A stretch of 64,000 nt of DNA from Luteimonas padinae (GCF_014652935.1 NZ_BMZT01000003.1:186001-250000); one strand, 5' to 3'; shown: positions 12,217-21,468, counted from the first letter of the stretch. Program-made: numbers and translations. Notes: generated by a model not told the origin, from the sequence alone.

Positions 12217-12317
12217 GGGCGGCGGAATTGGGGAAGTTGCCCGAAGGGCGGACGCGGGCAATCCCGCGGAAACCCTTCTTCTTGCGCGCCACCGGATCCC
12301 CCTGCTACGTTCGCTCC

Positions 12318-12413
12318 ATGCACCGCCCCGCCACCCCCGCCATCGCCCGCAACGACCGCGCCCACAACCGCGGCTCGAACAATCGCGCGCGCCCGGCGTG
12401 GGCGGGAGGCTAG
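12318..12413 (+). CDS. Asparagine-rich leader peptide
   Basis: A 31-codon ORF encoding M-H-R-P-A-T-P-A-I-A-R-N-D-R-A-H-N-R-G-S, then N-N-R-A-R-P-A-W-A-G-G. Asn occurs at 12, 17, 21 and 22, the last two as adjacent AAC-AAT codons, which is strong enrichment for a GC-rich genome. The ATG lies 6 nt after a -10-like TACGTT, so the mRNA may be leaderless. The next gene is asparagine synthetase, separated by a terminator-like hairpin. The peptide itself probably has no function beyond stalling the ribosome. A longer reading of the same frame from 12213 would begin inside the dapE 3' end and is not preferred. Confidence 0.55.
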   Translation: MHRPATPAIARNDRAHNRGSNNRARPAWAGG

Positions 12414-12436
12414 GCGGCGGCAACCGCGATACCCCC

Positions 12437-12468
12437 CGAAACCCGCGCCCGGCGCGGGTTTCGCTTTT
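12437..12468 (+). terminator. Attenuator terminator before asnB
   Basis: Perfect 11-bp stem CGAAACCCGCG/CGCGGGTTTCG with loop CCCGG, followed by C and T4 (12465-12468). It lies 24 nt after the leader-peptide stop codon and 50 nt before asnB. Confidence 0.7.
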
Positions 12469-12518
12469 CCCGCGCAGGGTGCACCCGCCGCCGGCCGTCC
12501 GGCACAAGGAGCCCCACC

Positions 12519-14246
12519 ATGTGTTCGATCCTCGGGATCTTCGACCTCCGCCCCGGCGCCGATGTCTCGGTGCTGCGTCCCCTCGCACTGTCGCTGTCCG
12601 CGCTGCAGCGCCACCGCGGCCCCGATTGGAGCGGCGTGCACGCCGATGCCAACGCGCTGCTGGTGCACGAGCGCCTGGCCATCGTCGATCCGCTGGGCGG
12701 TGCGCAGCCGCTGCGCTCGGCCGATGGCCAGCTGGTGCTGGCGGTCAACGGCGAGATCTACAACCACCGCGAGCTGGAGGACGCGACCGGCGATGGCTAT
12801 GACTTCCAGAGCGGCTCCGACTGCGAGGTGATCAATGCGCTCTACGCCGCAACGATGGACGGCGTGGAGGGCCGTCGACGGGCTGCCTGCGAGGACATCG
12901 GCGCATGGCTGTCGCGCCTCAACGGCATCTTCGCCTTCGCCCTGTGGGATCGCGACCGCGGCCGAGCGATCATCGCCCGCGACCCGATCGGCGTCTGCCC
13001 GCTGTACTGGGGTCATGACGGCGATGGCCGGCTGTGGGTGGCTTCCGAGATGAAGGCGCTGGCCCGCAGCTGCGCCGACGTCGAGGTCTTCCCGCCGGGG
13101 CACTGGTACGACACCGCCACCGGCGAACTTCGCCGCTACTACGAGCGTCCCTGGCGCGAGCGCGTGGCCACGCTGGGCCGCCGCGTCGAGCCGGCGGCGC
13201 TGCGCGAGGCGTTCGAAGCCGCCGTGCACCGGCAGATGATGGCCGACGTGCCCTATGGCGTCCTGCTTTCCGGCGGCCTCGATTCCTCGCTGGTCGCGGC
13301 CTGCGCCGCGCGTTTCGCACGTCGCCGCATCGAGGACGACGATGCCTCCGAAGCCTGGTGGCCGCGCCTGCATTCCTTCGCCATCGGCCTGGAGGGCTCG
13401 CCCGACCTGGCCGCGGCCGAGATCGCGGCGAAAGCGCTGGGCACGGTGCACCACGGCTTCACCTACACGGTGGAGGAGGGCATCGACGCCCTGCCGGAGG
13501 TGATCCGCCACATCGAGAGCTTCGACGTCACCACCGTGCGCGCGTCGACACCGATGTACCTGCTGGCGCGCCGGATCAAGGCCATGGGCGTGAAGATGGT
13601 GCTGTCCGGCGAGGGCAGCGACGAGGTCTTCGGCGGCTACCTCTACTTCCACCGCGCGCCCGACGCCGACGCTTTCCACGAGGAAACCGTGCGCAAGCTC
13701 GACGCCCTGCACCAGTACGACTGCCTGCGCGCCAACAAGTCGATGATGGCCTGGGGCGTGGAGGCGCGCGTTCCGTTCCTGGACCTGGAGTTCCTGGAGC
13801 TGGCGATGGGCATGGACGCGGAGGCGAAGATGGTCGCGCCTCGCCCTGACGGCCGCCCGCCGATCGAGAAGGCGGTGCTGCGCGAGGCCTTCGAAGGCGT
13901 GCTGCCGGCGTCGATCCTGTGGCGGCAGAAGGAACAGTTCAGCGACGGCGTCGGCTATGGCTGGATCGATGCGCTGAAGGCGCGGGGCGCGGAGGTCGTG
14001 GGCGATGCCGCCTTCGCCGATGCCGCGAAGCGTTTCCCGCACGTCCCGCCGGTCACGCGCGAGGCCTACTGGTACCGCAGCCTGTTCGAAGCCGCGTTCC
14101 CGGGCGAAGCCTGCGCGCGGACGGTGCCGGGCGGGCCGTCGATCGCCTGCTCGTCGCCGGCGGCGATCGCCTGGGACGCGGCCTTCGCGGCTGCGGCCGA
14201 TCCTTCCGGGCGGGCGGTGGCCGGGGTGCACGCGGCCGCGCGATAG
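12519..14246 (+). CDS. asnB: Asparagine synthase B (glutamine-hydrolysing)
   Basis: Converts aspartate, glutamine and ATP to asparagine and glutamate. The 575-residue enzyme starts MCSILGIFD; Cys2 is the glutaminase nucleophile after Met removal. The Ntn glutaminase half includes QRHRGPDWSG and the NGEIYNHREL loop; the synthetase half has the PPi-loop SGGLDS at 251-256, VLSGEGSDEVFGGYLYFH and the EARVPFLD motif. It is close to E. coli AsnB (554) with a slightly longer C-terminus. AAGGAG (12506-12511) precedes ATG 12519. The upstream leader peptide and terminator suggest control by asparaginyl-tRNA charging. Confidence 0.97.
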   Translation: MCSILGIFDLRPGADVSVLRPLALSLSALQRHRGPDWSGVHADANALLVHERLAIVDPLGGAQPLRSADGQLVLAVNGEIYNHRELEDATGDGYDFQSGSDCEVINALYAATMDGVEGRRRAACEDIGAWLSRLNGIFAFALWDRDRGRAIIARDPIGVCPLYWGHDGDGRLWVASEMKALARSCADVEVFPPGHWYDTATGELRRYYERPWRERVATLGRRVEPAALREAFEAAVHRQMMADVPYGVLLSGGLDSSLVAACAARFARRRIEDDDASEAWWPRLHSFAIGLEGSPDLAAAEIAAKALGTVHHGFTYTVEEGIDALPEVIRHIESFDVTTVRASTPMYLLARRIKAMGVKMVLSGEGSDEVFGGYLYFHRAPDADAFHEETVRKLDALHQYDCLRANKSMMAWGVEARVPFLDLEFLELAMGMDAEAKMVAPRPDGRPPIEKAVLREAFEGVLPASILWRQKEQFSDGVGYGWIDALKARGAEVVGDAAFADAAKRFPHVPPVTREAYWYRSLFEAAFPGEACARTVPGGPSIACSSPAAIAWDAAFAAAADPSGRAVAGVHAAAR

Positions 14247-14282
14247 CGCCTTGCTTCGCGATGTTGCCGCGGTCGCTGCGCG

Positions 14283-14345
14283 GAATGCACCAGCAGGCTG
14301 CCGCCCTCGGGCACCGCCACGATGCGGTCGCCCTTGACGCTGGTG
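14283..14345 (-). pseudogene. Fragment of a parC-like C-terminal domain
   Basis: Thirty-eight bases (14283-14320) are identical to parC codons at 18445-18482 (same orientation). Read on the minus strand the stretch continues as a GyrA/ParC-blade-like peptide ...[22 protein letters not shown]. There is no start codon or full domain. It sits in the convergent gap between asnB and the next gene. It looks like a relic or a recombination-derived copy of part of a topoisomerase IV gene; the source beyond the 38 bp is diverged. Confidence 0.5.
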
Positions 14346-14369
14346 ACCGGCGCGGGGCCCGGAACGCAG

Positions 14370-14393
14370 ACGGCCACCGCGGGCGGTGGCCGT
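14370..14393. terminator. Hairpin between convergent genes
   Basis: ACGGCCACCG/CGGTGGCCGT, 10-bp perfect stem with a 4-nt loop, between the asnB stop codon and the convergent gene at 14415. There is no T-run on either side, so intrinsic termination is uncertain. Confidence 0.4.
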
Positions 14394-14414
14394 CGTCGGA
14401 TCGGCGATGGTGAC

Positions 14415-15095
14415 TCAGTCCTTGCCGTGGCCCTTGCCGTTATTGCCGTTGCCGTTGCCGTTGTTGCCGCGCCCCTTGTTGCCGTTGCCACTGTTGCCCC
14501 GGCCGTTGTTGCCATTGTTCCCGCGGCCATTGTTGCCGCGACCGCTGTTGCCACGGTTGTTGCCGCCGTTGCCGTTGCCCTTGTGGCCATGGCCGCGATC
14601 GGGACCCGAGCGCGACCAGTCGACCCGCACCGGGCGATCGATCACCACGGTCTGACCCCAGCGGCCATAGGTGTCGACCTGGCCGCGCTTCAGCGCGTGG
14701 AAGGCCGCGGACCCGGGCTTGATGCCCATGCGCTGCGCCACCGCGCCCCAGCCCTGGCCCGGATGGCGATCGTATTCGTGCACGACGTCCACGCAGGGCA
14801 CCCCGAGTGCATGCGCGATGGCGCAGGCGTAGTAGACATCGCCAGGCGCCCAGCCACGACGGTCGAGCAGGTCGACCAGCAAGGGGCGCGGGGCACCGTA
14901 GTAGCCGTGCATCTCGTCGATGAACGGATCGCGGTAGCGGCGGCCATAGTCGTTGATTTCGCCCAGGCGCGTATCGACCCAGACGTCGCCGGTGCGGACG
15001 TTGTAGCCGATGGTCTGCGCCGCGGCGGCCGTCGCCGCGCTGGCAAGGCCGACGCCGAGCGCAAGCGCCAGGATGTCGAGTCTGCGGATCGCCAT
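14415..15095 (-). CDS. Secreted hypothetical protein with Asn/Gly-rich C-terminal tail
   Basis: 226 residues, function unknown. A signal peptide (MAIRRLDILALALGVGLASA...AAAQ) is followed by a compact domain (about 27-150; ...VDLLDRRGWAPGDVYYACAIA, ...GQGWGAVAQRMGIKPGSAAFH) that I recognise as a recurring uncharacterised domain in proteobacterial exported proteins. Residues about 165-226 are almost only Gly and Asn with Lys/Arg (NGNGGNNRGNSGRGNNGRGN and similar). ATG 15095 has AAGGAG 7 nt upstream. The tail is asparagine-rich and the gene ends 170 bp from asnB, convergent. It could be a cell-surface or nucleic-acid-binding low-complexity protein. Confidence 0.8.
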   Translation of the reverse strand: MAIRRLDILALALGVGLASAATAAAAQTIGYNVRTGDVWVDTRLGEINDYGRRYRDPFIDEMHGYYGAPRPLLVDLLDRRGWAPGDVYYACAIAHALGVPCVDVVHEYDRHPGQGWGAVAQRMGIKPGSAAFHALKRGQVDTYGRWGQTVVIDRPVRVDWSRSGPDRGHGHKGNGNGGNNRGNSGRGNNGRGNNGNNGRGNSGNGNKGRGNNGNGNGNNGKGHGKD

Positions 15096-15182
15096 GGTGG
15101 GCTCCTTCGAGTGGTCGGGACGATGCGGAAACACTTTGCGCACGCGTGATGAATCCGCGGTGATCGTCCCCGGCGGCCGCCC

Positions 15183-17579
15183 TCAGCGCCCATCCAGCAC
15201 GAGGGAATGGCGTGCCGCGCCGGGCAGGAACGGCGACGGCCGTCCCGACACCCAGTCCTCGTGCCCGGCGCCCCAGAACGGCGACAGCGGGTGTCCGCTC
15301 TGGCCCCCGGGCTGGTGGATGATGCCCTCGGCTTCACGGCCCGGTGCGACCACCATGCGCTGCGAGGCGCCCATCGCCGGTGCCTGCACGCGCGGCATGT
15401 GGCTGTCGCCGGGCAGCGGGTCGGCCGGCATGCACAGCGTTTGGCGCAATGGTCCCGGCAGGGCCTGGGCCAGCGGATGGCAGATGCGTGCGGTGTTGGC
15501 CTCGCCCCAGCTGCGCTCCGTCAGCGGACCGGCCGGCGCGAGCTCGTCGCGCACCGCGGCTGCAGATTCCTCGAACAGCGCGTCCCAGTCCGCGTACTGC
15601 GACGGCAGCAGGTGCTGCGGACGCTGCGTCACCAGCGGCCAGGCCACGCCCTCCAGCTGGGGCAGCGCCGGCATCTCGAACGCATCGCCAAGCGCGGCGC
15701 GCGCGGGCGCCAGCAGTCCGAGCGAAATGCGTTCGTTGACCGCGTTGCGCCACGCCCGCACCAGCCGGTAGCCGGTCGAGTCGACCGAGGCGCGTCCATC
15801 CCAGTCGGCGCTGGCATCGGCCAGTGCCCGGAGGGCGGGGGCGTCCTGCACGCGCGCGCGCTCCAGCAGCAGCGCGTGCCAGCGCTCGAGGAACAGGGCG
15901 CGGTCATCGAGCTGGATGGCCAGCAGGTCGCGTTCGTCGAAGCGATCGCGCGCCCGCAGGGCGTCGCGGATCTGCGCGCCGCGCGCGCCCAGCGCGTAGC
16001 CGCCGTCGCCGATGGTCGCCAGCGCCGTACCGTCCACCACGCGCGCGTTCGCGGTCCAGATGCGGTCGGCGGTCGGCGAGGCCACGGTCGGACCGTGCCG
16101 GGTGCTCATCGGCCAGGGCGTGCAGCCGGTGGTGGCCAGGTCGACGGGGGCCGTCGGTTCGCAGCCCGCGCCCCGCCGGGGCACGGGGCCGAGCAGGCGC
16201 CACGCGATGCGGCCGGCGCGGTCGCCGACCACCAGGTTCTGGTTGGGCAGCGCGATGTCGCGCGCCAGCACCAGCGCGCGTTCGACGTCCGGCACGCGCG
16301 CCATGCCGGCCAGCCCGAGATTGATCGCGCCCGGCAGGTGCGCGGTCCAGCGCAGCGTCAGCACGCGGCCGTCGTCGGTGCGGTGCAGGACCGGACCCCA
16401 GGCCGACTCCTCGACCTCCAGCACCTCGGGCTCGCCGCCCGCCACTTCGATCGGCTCGCGGTGGACGACGAGTGGCGTGCAGTCGCCGGCCGCCGCACCG
16501 CCATCGTCGGCAACGGCGGTGACGGACTCTGCGCACGGCGTTTCCAGCGCCCAGTCGAGGTAGTCACCGTAGCTGTTGGTGAATCCCCAGGCCACGTGCC
16601 CGTTGCTGCCCACGATCACTGCCGGCAGGCCGGGCAGAGTGAAGCCGGACACGTCGACCTGGCCGTCGGGCGCGCGCGCATCCGGATAGCGCAGGCGCGC
16701 GCGGAACCAGATGCCCGGGGCGCGCAGGCCCAGGTGCATGTCGTCCGCCACCAGCGCCGCGCCGTGCGCCGTCAGCGTGCCGGCGACGGCGAAGTTGTTG
16801 CTGCCCACCGCGGCCGGATCGGCGCCGGGCATTCCCAGCGCCACGCCGTCGGACGGCGCGGGCAGCCGGCGCAGGTCCACCGCCTCTGGCTCCGGCAGCG
16901 CCGCGTCGCCGATGGCACGGCCCAGCAGCGGCGAATCCCAGTCCGATCCGGCGTGCGCGACCAGGGCATACAGCGCCTCCGGCAGGTGCGGGCGGACACG
17001 CCACAGCGCCAGCTCGCGCGCGTTGCCGGCGTCCTGCAGGTCGAAGTACATCGCGTGCCCCACCAGCACCGAGTCCTCCGGCCGCCATGGCGCCGGTCGG
17101 GCGCGCAGCAGCAGGTAGGCCCAGGGCCGCACGCGCAGGTCGCCGAGTCCGGCGTTGACGCCCTCCGCGTAGGCGGTGAGCAGTTCGCGCTCGGCCGCCG
17201 GCGCGGCGTCCACCGCTTCGCGCGCGCGGCTGCGCATGCGGTGCACGCGATGTCGGCGGTCGGTGTCCAGCGCCACCGCGCCGAACAGCGCCGACAGCTC
17301 GCCCGCGGGCGAGCGCCGCATCAGGTCCATTTCGAAGAAGCGTTCCTGCGCGTGCACGTAGCCCAGCGCGCGCATGGCGTCGGCTTCGCCGGAGGCCGCC
17401 ACGGTCACAACGCCCAGCGCGTCGCGGGAGATCGAGACCGGGGCGGACAGCCCGGCCAGCTCGGCCCCGCCGTCCAGCCGGGGCAGGCTGCCGCGCAGCA
17501 GCCACCAGCTGGTCAGGAACAGCAGCAGGGCGAGCGCCGCCAGCGCGAGCGCGATCCGCAAGGTCCAGCGAAGCAGCAT
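15183..17579 (-). CDS. Penicillin acylase family (Ntn) hydrolase
   Basis: About 798 residues with an N-terminal membrane/signal helix (LRIALALAALALLLFLTSWW). The family (peptidase S45) comprises periplasmic amidases that self-cleave to alpha and beta chains; members act on beta-lactam side chains, N-acyl-homoserine lactones or other acyl-amides. The nucleophile Ser260 is seen in AVGSNNFAVAG at the expected chain junction, with HLGLRAPGIWFRARL after it and the conserved Asn region ...TNSYGDYLDW. ATG 17579 was chosen because a -10-like TACAAT (17610-17605) overlaps the alternative ATG at 17606. Substrate unknown. tpm lies upstream on the same strand. Confidence 0.88.
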   Translation of the reverse strand: MLLRWTLRIALALAALALLLFLTSWWLLRGSLPRLDGGAELAGLSAPVSISRDALGVVTVAASGEADAMRALGYVHAQERFFEMDLMRRSPAGELSALFGAVALDTDRRHRVHRMRSRAREAVDAAPAAERELLTAYAEGVNAGLGDLRVRPWAYLLLRARPAPWRPEDSVLVGHAMYFDLQDAGNARELALWRVRPHLPEALYALVAHAGSDWDSPLLGRAIGDAALPEPEAVDLRRLPAPSDGVALGMPGADPAAVGSNNFAVAGTLTAHGAALVADDMHLGLRAPGIWFRARLRYPDARAPDGQVDVSGFTLPGLPAVIVGSNGHVAWGFTNSYGDYLDWALETPCAESVTAVADDGGAAAGDCTPLVVHREPIEVAGGEPEVLEVEESAWGPVLHRTDDGRVLTLRWTAHLPGAINLGLAGMARVPDVERALVLARDIALPNQNLVVGDRAGRIAWRLLGPVPRRGAGCEPTAPVDLATTGCTPWPMSTRHGPTVASPTADRIWTANARVVDGTALATIGDGGYALGARGAQIRDALRARDRFDERDLLAIQLDDRALFLERWHALLLERARVQDAPALRALADASADWDGRASVDSTGYRLVRAWRNAVNERISLGLLAPARAALGDAFEMPALPQLEGVAWPLVTQRPQHLLPSQYADWDALFEESAAAVRDELAPAGPLTERSWGEANTARICHPLAQALPGPLRQTLCMPADPLPGDSHMPRVQAPAMGASQRMVVAPGREAEGIIHQPGGQSGHPLSPFWGAGHEDWVSGRPSPFLPGAARHSLVLDGR

Positions 17580-17604
17580 GGTGGTGTCCCCGAAGCCCCG
17601 CGGC

Positions 17605-17610
17605 ATTGTA
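17605..17610 (-). promoter_or_regulatory. -10 box of the penicillin-acylase-family gene
   Basis: Minus-strand TACAAT 25 nt before ATG 17579. It shares bases with an upstream ATG at 17606 and so rules against that start. Confidence 0.4.
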
Positions 17611-17658
17611 GTACCGGCGACGGCGCGACCGGGTCGCTGCGGAGGCCGTGTGCCGCGC

Positions 17659-18324
17659 TCAGCGCGTCGGCTGCCGCTCCAGGCGCCACGTGGCCGCCGC
17701 CAGCGCGCCGACGCCGGCCTCGATGAAGCGCGGCTCCGTGGCCAGGATGTCGCTGCGCTCGAGCAGGACCGGTGCCCAGTCGTCGCCGAACAGCGCCTGC
17801 ATCTCGTCGGCCCCGACCGCGAACGGCGGGCCCGCCTTCTCCGCCTGCGGATACTCCAGCGTCAGCACCAGACCCCGGCAGCCCTGCGGCAGGGCCGCCC
17901 AGGTGCTGCCGGCGTAGCGCAGGCGCATGTCGGGCGGCAGTGCGACCAGCGCTGCCCGGTCGAACACGCCAGCGCAGGCGGCCAGCGCCTCGCGGTCGAG
18001 CCGAAAGGCATCGCCGACGATGATCTCGAAGGGGCCGGCTTCGTGGTGCACGCCGTACGCCGTCTCGCGCAGCGTCGGCTCCAGGCCCTGTTCGCCGAAG
18101 AATTCGCGGACCGCGATCGCCGACAGCTCCACGCCCAGCACCCGGTGGCCGCGCGCGGCCAGCCAGCGCATGTCCAGGCTCTTGCCGCACAGCGGCACGA
18201 ACACGGTGCTGCCCGCGGGCAGCCCGAGCGCGTCCCAGTGGCGCTCCAGCTGCGGCGTGACCGAGGGCTGGTGGAAGCCGATGCGGCCCTCCCGCCAGCG
18301 CTCGTGCCAGAAGCCGGGGTCCAT
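17659..18324 (-). CDS. tpm: Thiopurine S-methyltransferase
   Basis: A 221-residue SAM-dependent methyltransferase of the TPMT family; bacterial members methylate thiopurines and selenium or tellurium oxyanions, giving metalloid resistance. The N-terminus [19 protein letters not shown] is typical, followed by the SAM motif VFVPLCGKSLDMRWLA and the GVELSAIAVREFF segment. Length fits (about 218). ATG 18324 shares its A with the parC stop codon (TGATG), so it is translationally coupled to parC. The physiological substrate cannot be told from sequence. Confidence 0.93.
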   Translation of the reverse strand: MDPGFWHERWREGRIGFHQPSVTPQLERHWDALGLPAGSTVFVPLCGKSLDMRWLAARGHRVLGVELSAIAVREFFGEQGLEPTLRETAYGVHHEAGPFEIIVGDAFRLDREALAACAGVFDRAALVALPPDMRLRYAGSTWAALPQGCRGLVLTLEYPQAEKAGPPFAVGADEMQALFGDDWAPVLLERSDILATEPRFIEAGVGALAAATWRLERQPTR

Positions 18325-20567
18325 CACTCCACCGAAAGCGCTTCGACCTTCTGCCAGCCGCGCGGCAGCAGGCCGCCGCGGCTGCCGCGCGCGCCGAGGT
18401 AGGCCTCGAGATCGCGCCAGGACAGCGTCATCGTGCGCGCGCCCGAATGCACCAGCAGGCTGCCGCCCTCGGGCACCGCCACCACCGCCACCACGCGCTC
18501 GGTGCCGCGCTTGGCCTTGGGGATCTCGATGATCTTGTTGCCCTTGCCGCGGTCGAGTTCCGGCAGCTCGGACACCGGGAAGGCCAGCAGGTGGCCGGCG
18601 CTGGTCACCGCGACGATGCGGTCCGACTGCAGGTTGCCGACCGGCGACGGCGACAGGACCTGCGCGCCTTCGGGCAGGCTCAGCATCGCCTTGCCGGCCT
18701 TCTGCCGGCTGGTCAGGTTCTCGAAGCGGGTGACGAAGCCATAGCCGGCCGAGGACGCGACGGTGTAGCGCGTGTCCGCATCGCCGCTGGCCATGGCCAC
18801 GAAGCTGGCGCCGGCCGCGGGCGAGAAGCGCCCGGTCAGCGGCTCGCCGTTGCCGCGTGCCGAAGGCAGGCCGTGCGCGAGCGTGGAATAGGCGCGTCCC
18901 GTCGAGTCGAGGAAGGCGACCTGCTGGGTGCTGCGTCCGCGCACCGCGCCCAGCAGGCCGTCGCCGTCGCGGTAGGACAGCGTCGAGGCGTCGACGTCAT
19001 GGCCCTTGGCCGCGCGCACCCAGCCCTTCTGGCTGAGCACGATGGTGACAGGTTCGCTGGCGACGAGGTCGGTTTCGGCCAGCGCCTGCGCCGCGCCGCG
19101 GGCGACCAGCGGCGAGCGGCGCTCGTCGCCGAACTTCTTCGCGTCCGCCAGCAGTTCGTCCTTGATCAGCTTGCGCAGCTTCGCCTTGCTGCCGAGGACC
19201 GCGGCCAGCTGCTCGCGTTCGCGCGCGAGCTCGTCCTGTTCGCCGCGGATCTTCATTTCCTCCAGCCGCGCCAGCTGGCGCAGGCGGGTCTCGAGGATGT
19301 AGTCGACCTGGTCGTCGCTGAGGCCGAAGCGGGCCTGCAGCACCGGCCGCGGTTCGTCCTCGGTGCGGATGATGCGGATCACCTCGTCCAGGTTGAGGAA
19401 GGCCACCAGCAGGCCTTCCAGCAGGTGCAGGCGGCGCTCGACCTTGTCGAGGCGGTGCTGCAGGCGGCGGGTGACCGTGTCGGAGCGGAACGACAGCCAC
19501 TCCAGCAGCAGGCTGCGCAGGTCCTTGACCTGGGGGCGGCCATCGAGGCCGATGATGTTGAGGTTGACCCGGTAGCTGCGCTCGAGGTCGGTGGTCGCGA
19601 ACAGATGGCCCATCAGCTGCTCGGCGTCGACGCGGTTCGAGCGCGGCACCAGCACCACGCGCACCGGGTTGGCATGGTCGGACTCGTCGCGGATGTCCTC
19701 CAGCCACGGCAGCTTCTTCGCGCGCATCTGCGCCGCGATCTGCTCGATCACCTTGCCCGGGCTGACCTGGTAGGGCAGCGCGGTGACCACGATGTTCGTG
19801 CCTTCCTTCTCGAAGGTGGCACGCGCGCGCACGCTGCCGTGGCCGGTCTCGTAGATCGCGCGCAGGTCGCCGGCCGGGGTGATGATCTCGGCCGTGGTCG
19901 GATAGTCCGGGCCGCGCACGTGCTCGCACAGGTCGGCGACGGTCGCGTCGGGATCGTCGAGCAGGCGCACGCAGGCGCTGACCACCTCGTTGAGGTTGTG
20001 CGGCGGCACGTCGGTGGCCATGCCCACGGCGATGCCGGTGGTGCCGTTGAGCAGCAGGTGCGGCAGGCGCGCCGGCAGCCAGGTCGGCTCCTCCAGCGTG
20101 CCGTCGAAGTTCGGTGCCCAGTCCACTGTGCCGTGGGCGAGTTCGCCCAGCAGGACCTCGGCGATCGGCGTCAGCTTCGACTCGGTGTAGCGCATGGCCG
20201 CGAACGACTTCGGGTCGTCGGGCGAGCCGAAGTTGCCCTGGCCCTCGATCAGCGGATAGCGGTAGCTGAACGGCTGTGCCATCAGCACCAGGGCCTCGTA
20301 GCAGGCGCTGTCGCCGTGGGGATGGAACTTGCCGATGACGTCGCCGACGGTGCGCGCCGACTTCTTGGGCTTGGCGGTGGCGTTGAGGCCGAGTTCGCTC
20401 ATCGCGTAGACGATCCGCCGCTGCACCGGCTTCAGCCCGTCGCCGATGAAGGGCAGGGCGCGGTCGAGCACCACGTACATCGAATAGTCGAGGTAGGCGC
20501 GCTCGGCGTACTCGCGCAGGGGAATCTGCTCGAAGCCGTGGAAGACGGTGCGGACGGGATCGTTCAT
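18324..20567 (-). CDS. parC: DNA topoisomerase IV subunit A
   Basis: ParC with ParE decatenates daughter chromosomes. 747 residues from ATG 20567 ([20 protein letters not shown]). Catalytic Tyr127 is in [10 protein letters not shown]. The quinolone-determining region reads [19 protein letters not shown] with Ser87 and Glu91, the drug-susceptible residues in relatives. The tower/coiled coil and C-terminal beta-pinwheel follow (blades with ...[14 protein letters not shown] and [15 protein letters not shown]). A -10 TAGAAT lies at 20601-20596. The in-frame extension to 20699 lacks homology and was not used. parC and tpm are coupled; parE is not in the window. Confidence 0.97.
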   Translation of the reverse strand: MNDPVRTVFHGFEQIPLREYAERAYLDYSMYVVLDRALPFIGDGLKPVQRRIVYAMSELGLNATAKPKKSARTVGDVIGKFHPHGDSACYEALVLMAQPFSYRYPLIEGQGNFGSPDDPKSFAAMRYTESKLTPIAEVLLGELAHGTVDWAPNFDGTLEEPTWLPARLPHLLLNGTTGIAVGMATDVPPHNLNEVVSACVRLLDDPDATVADLCEHVRGPDYPTTAEIITPAGDLRAIYETGHGSVRARATFEKEGTNIVVTALPYQVSPGKVIEQIAAQMRAKKLPWLEDIRDESDHANPVRVVLVPRSNRVDAEQLMGHLFATTDLERSYRVNLNIIGLDGRPQVKDLRSLLLEWLSFRSDTVTRRLQHRLDKVERRLHLLEGLLVAFLNLDEVIRIIRTEDEPRPVLQARFGLSDDQVDYILETRLRQLARLEEMKIRGEQDELAREREQLAAVLGSKAKLRKLIKDELLADAKKFGDERRSPLVARGAAQALAETDLVASEPVTIVLSQKGWVRAAKGHDVDASTLSYRDGDGLLGAVRGRSTQQVAFLDSTGRAYSTLAHGLPSARGNGEPLTGRFSPAAGASFVAMASGDADTRYTVASSAGYGFVTRFENLTSRQKAGKAMLSLPEGAQVLSPSPVGNLQSDRIVAVTSAGHLLAFPVSELPELDRGKGNKIIEIPKAKRGTERVVAVVAVPEGGSLLVHSGARTMTLSWRDLEAYLGARGSRGGLLPRGWQKVEALSVE

Positions 20568-20595
20568 CGGGACTGCGGTGGCGTGGGAACCAGGC

Positions 20596-20601
20596 ATTCT
20601 A
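20596..20601 (-). promoter_or_regulatory. parC: parC -10 box
   Basis: TAGAAT on the minus strand, 28 nt before ATG 20567, in the 110-bp gap after the upstream hydrolase gene. Confidence 0.4.
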
Positions 20602-20677
20602 CCGGGCCGCCAGCGGCGCCGGTCCGCGCGCGGCCTCGGCGCGAAGCGGGATGAGGGGCGGGGGACGTCCGCGGGGC

Positions 20678-21247
20678 TCAGCGCGCCGCGCGCGCGCACC
20701 AGGCCACGGCGCGATCAAGCGCGACCACGGCGGCGGCGTTCGAGCCGGACAGGACCTTGAACGCGGCGGCCCGCAGTTCCGGCTTGCCGGCCACGCCCTC
20801 GCGCGCGACCGCGACCTCGAACTCGCGCGCGTTGCCATCGATCGCGGTGGCCAGGATGCAGGCTTCCAGCGCCATGCCCGTCAGCAGCAGGCGCTGGACG
20901 CCCAGCTTGGCCAGCAGCACGGGCAGCGCGGTGTCGAGAAAGGCCGAGTGTTTGGGCTTCAGTACGAAGTAGTCCTGTGGCGTCGGCTCCAGCAGCCCGG
21001 CGATCCTGCTCGCCGCGCCCGGCATCGCCGAGGCCATCGCGACCAGCTCGCGGAAGTCGGACTGCCAGTGGGCGAAGTTGTCGTTGGCATACACCACCGG
21101 CCAGCCGCGCCGGTGGAAGCGGTCGCGCAAGGTCCGTGCGCCGCGCGCCGCGCGCACGGCGGAAGGCGCCAGCCGGTCGGCACCGGGGAAGTCGAGCATC
21201 CCGATCATGTCGATCACCAGGAGCGCGGGCAGGGCGCCGGTCGCCAC
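20678..21247 (-). CDS. Isochorismatase-family cysteine hydrolase
   Basis: 189 residues with the family triad: Asp13 in ALLVIDMIG, Lys97 or Lys99 in [13 protein letters not shown], and Cys130 in [17 protein letters not shown]. Members hydrolyse isochorismate, nicotinamide or N-carbamoyl compounds, and the specificity here is unknown. The usual cis-peptide segment before the Cys is VQRLLLTG. Start GTG 21247 follows the stop codon of a 59-residue gene by 2 bases, so the two are co-transcribed. parC lies 110 bp downstream on the same strand. Confidence 0.85.
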   Translation of the reverse strand: MATGALPALLVIDMIGMLDFPGADRLAPSAVRAARGARTLRDRFHRRGWPVVYANDNFAHWQSDFRELVAMASAMPGAASRIAGLLEPTPQDYFVLKPKHSAFLDTALPVLLAKLGVQRLLLTGMALEACILATAIDGNAREFEVAVAREGVAGKPELRAAAFKVLSGSNAAAVVALDRAVAWCARAAR

Positions 21248-21249
21248 GT

Positions 21250-21468
<219 letters not shown>

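Larger units (their letters stand above)
12282..12468 (+). promoter_or_regulatory. Putative asparagine-responsive transcription attenuator of asnB
   Basis: Seen: a promoter-like pair TTGCGC (12282-12287), 18-nt spacer, TACGTT (12306-12311); a 31-codon leader ORF with four Asn codons; and a terminator hairpin (12437-12463) with T4. GGCGTGGG (12395-12402), inside the last leader codons, can pair with CCCGCGCC (12442-12449), the terminator 5' arm, with seven Watson-Crick pairs and one G-T wobble. It can instead pair upstream as CGCCC/GGGCG. Inferred: a ribosome stalled at the tandem Asn codons (12378-12383) would free 12395-12402 to block the terminator, while one reaching the stop codon would mask it. 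This is classical attenuation logic, but with asparagine. Confidence 0.6.

Noticed and set aside
12213-12413. 66-codon ORF before asnB
   Set aside because: The same frame as the leader peptide; starting at 12318, after the promoter, is more sensible than starting inside the dapE 3' end.
11131-12588. 485-codon antisense frame over dapE
   Set aside because: Shadow of dapE and the asnB leader; no domain.
14415-14585. Regular TTGCCGTTGCCG-type repeats, possible CRISPR-like array
   Set aside because: These are codons of an Asn/Gly-rich tail in a good reading frame; there are no uniform spacers.
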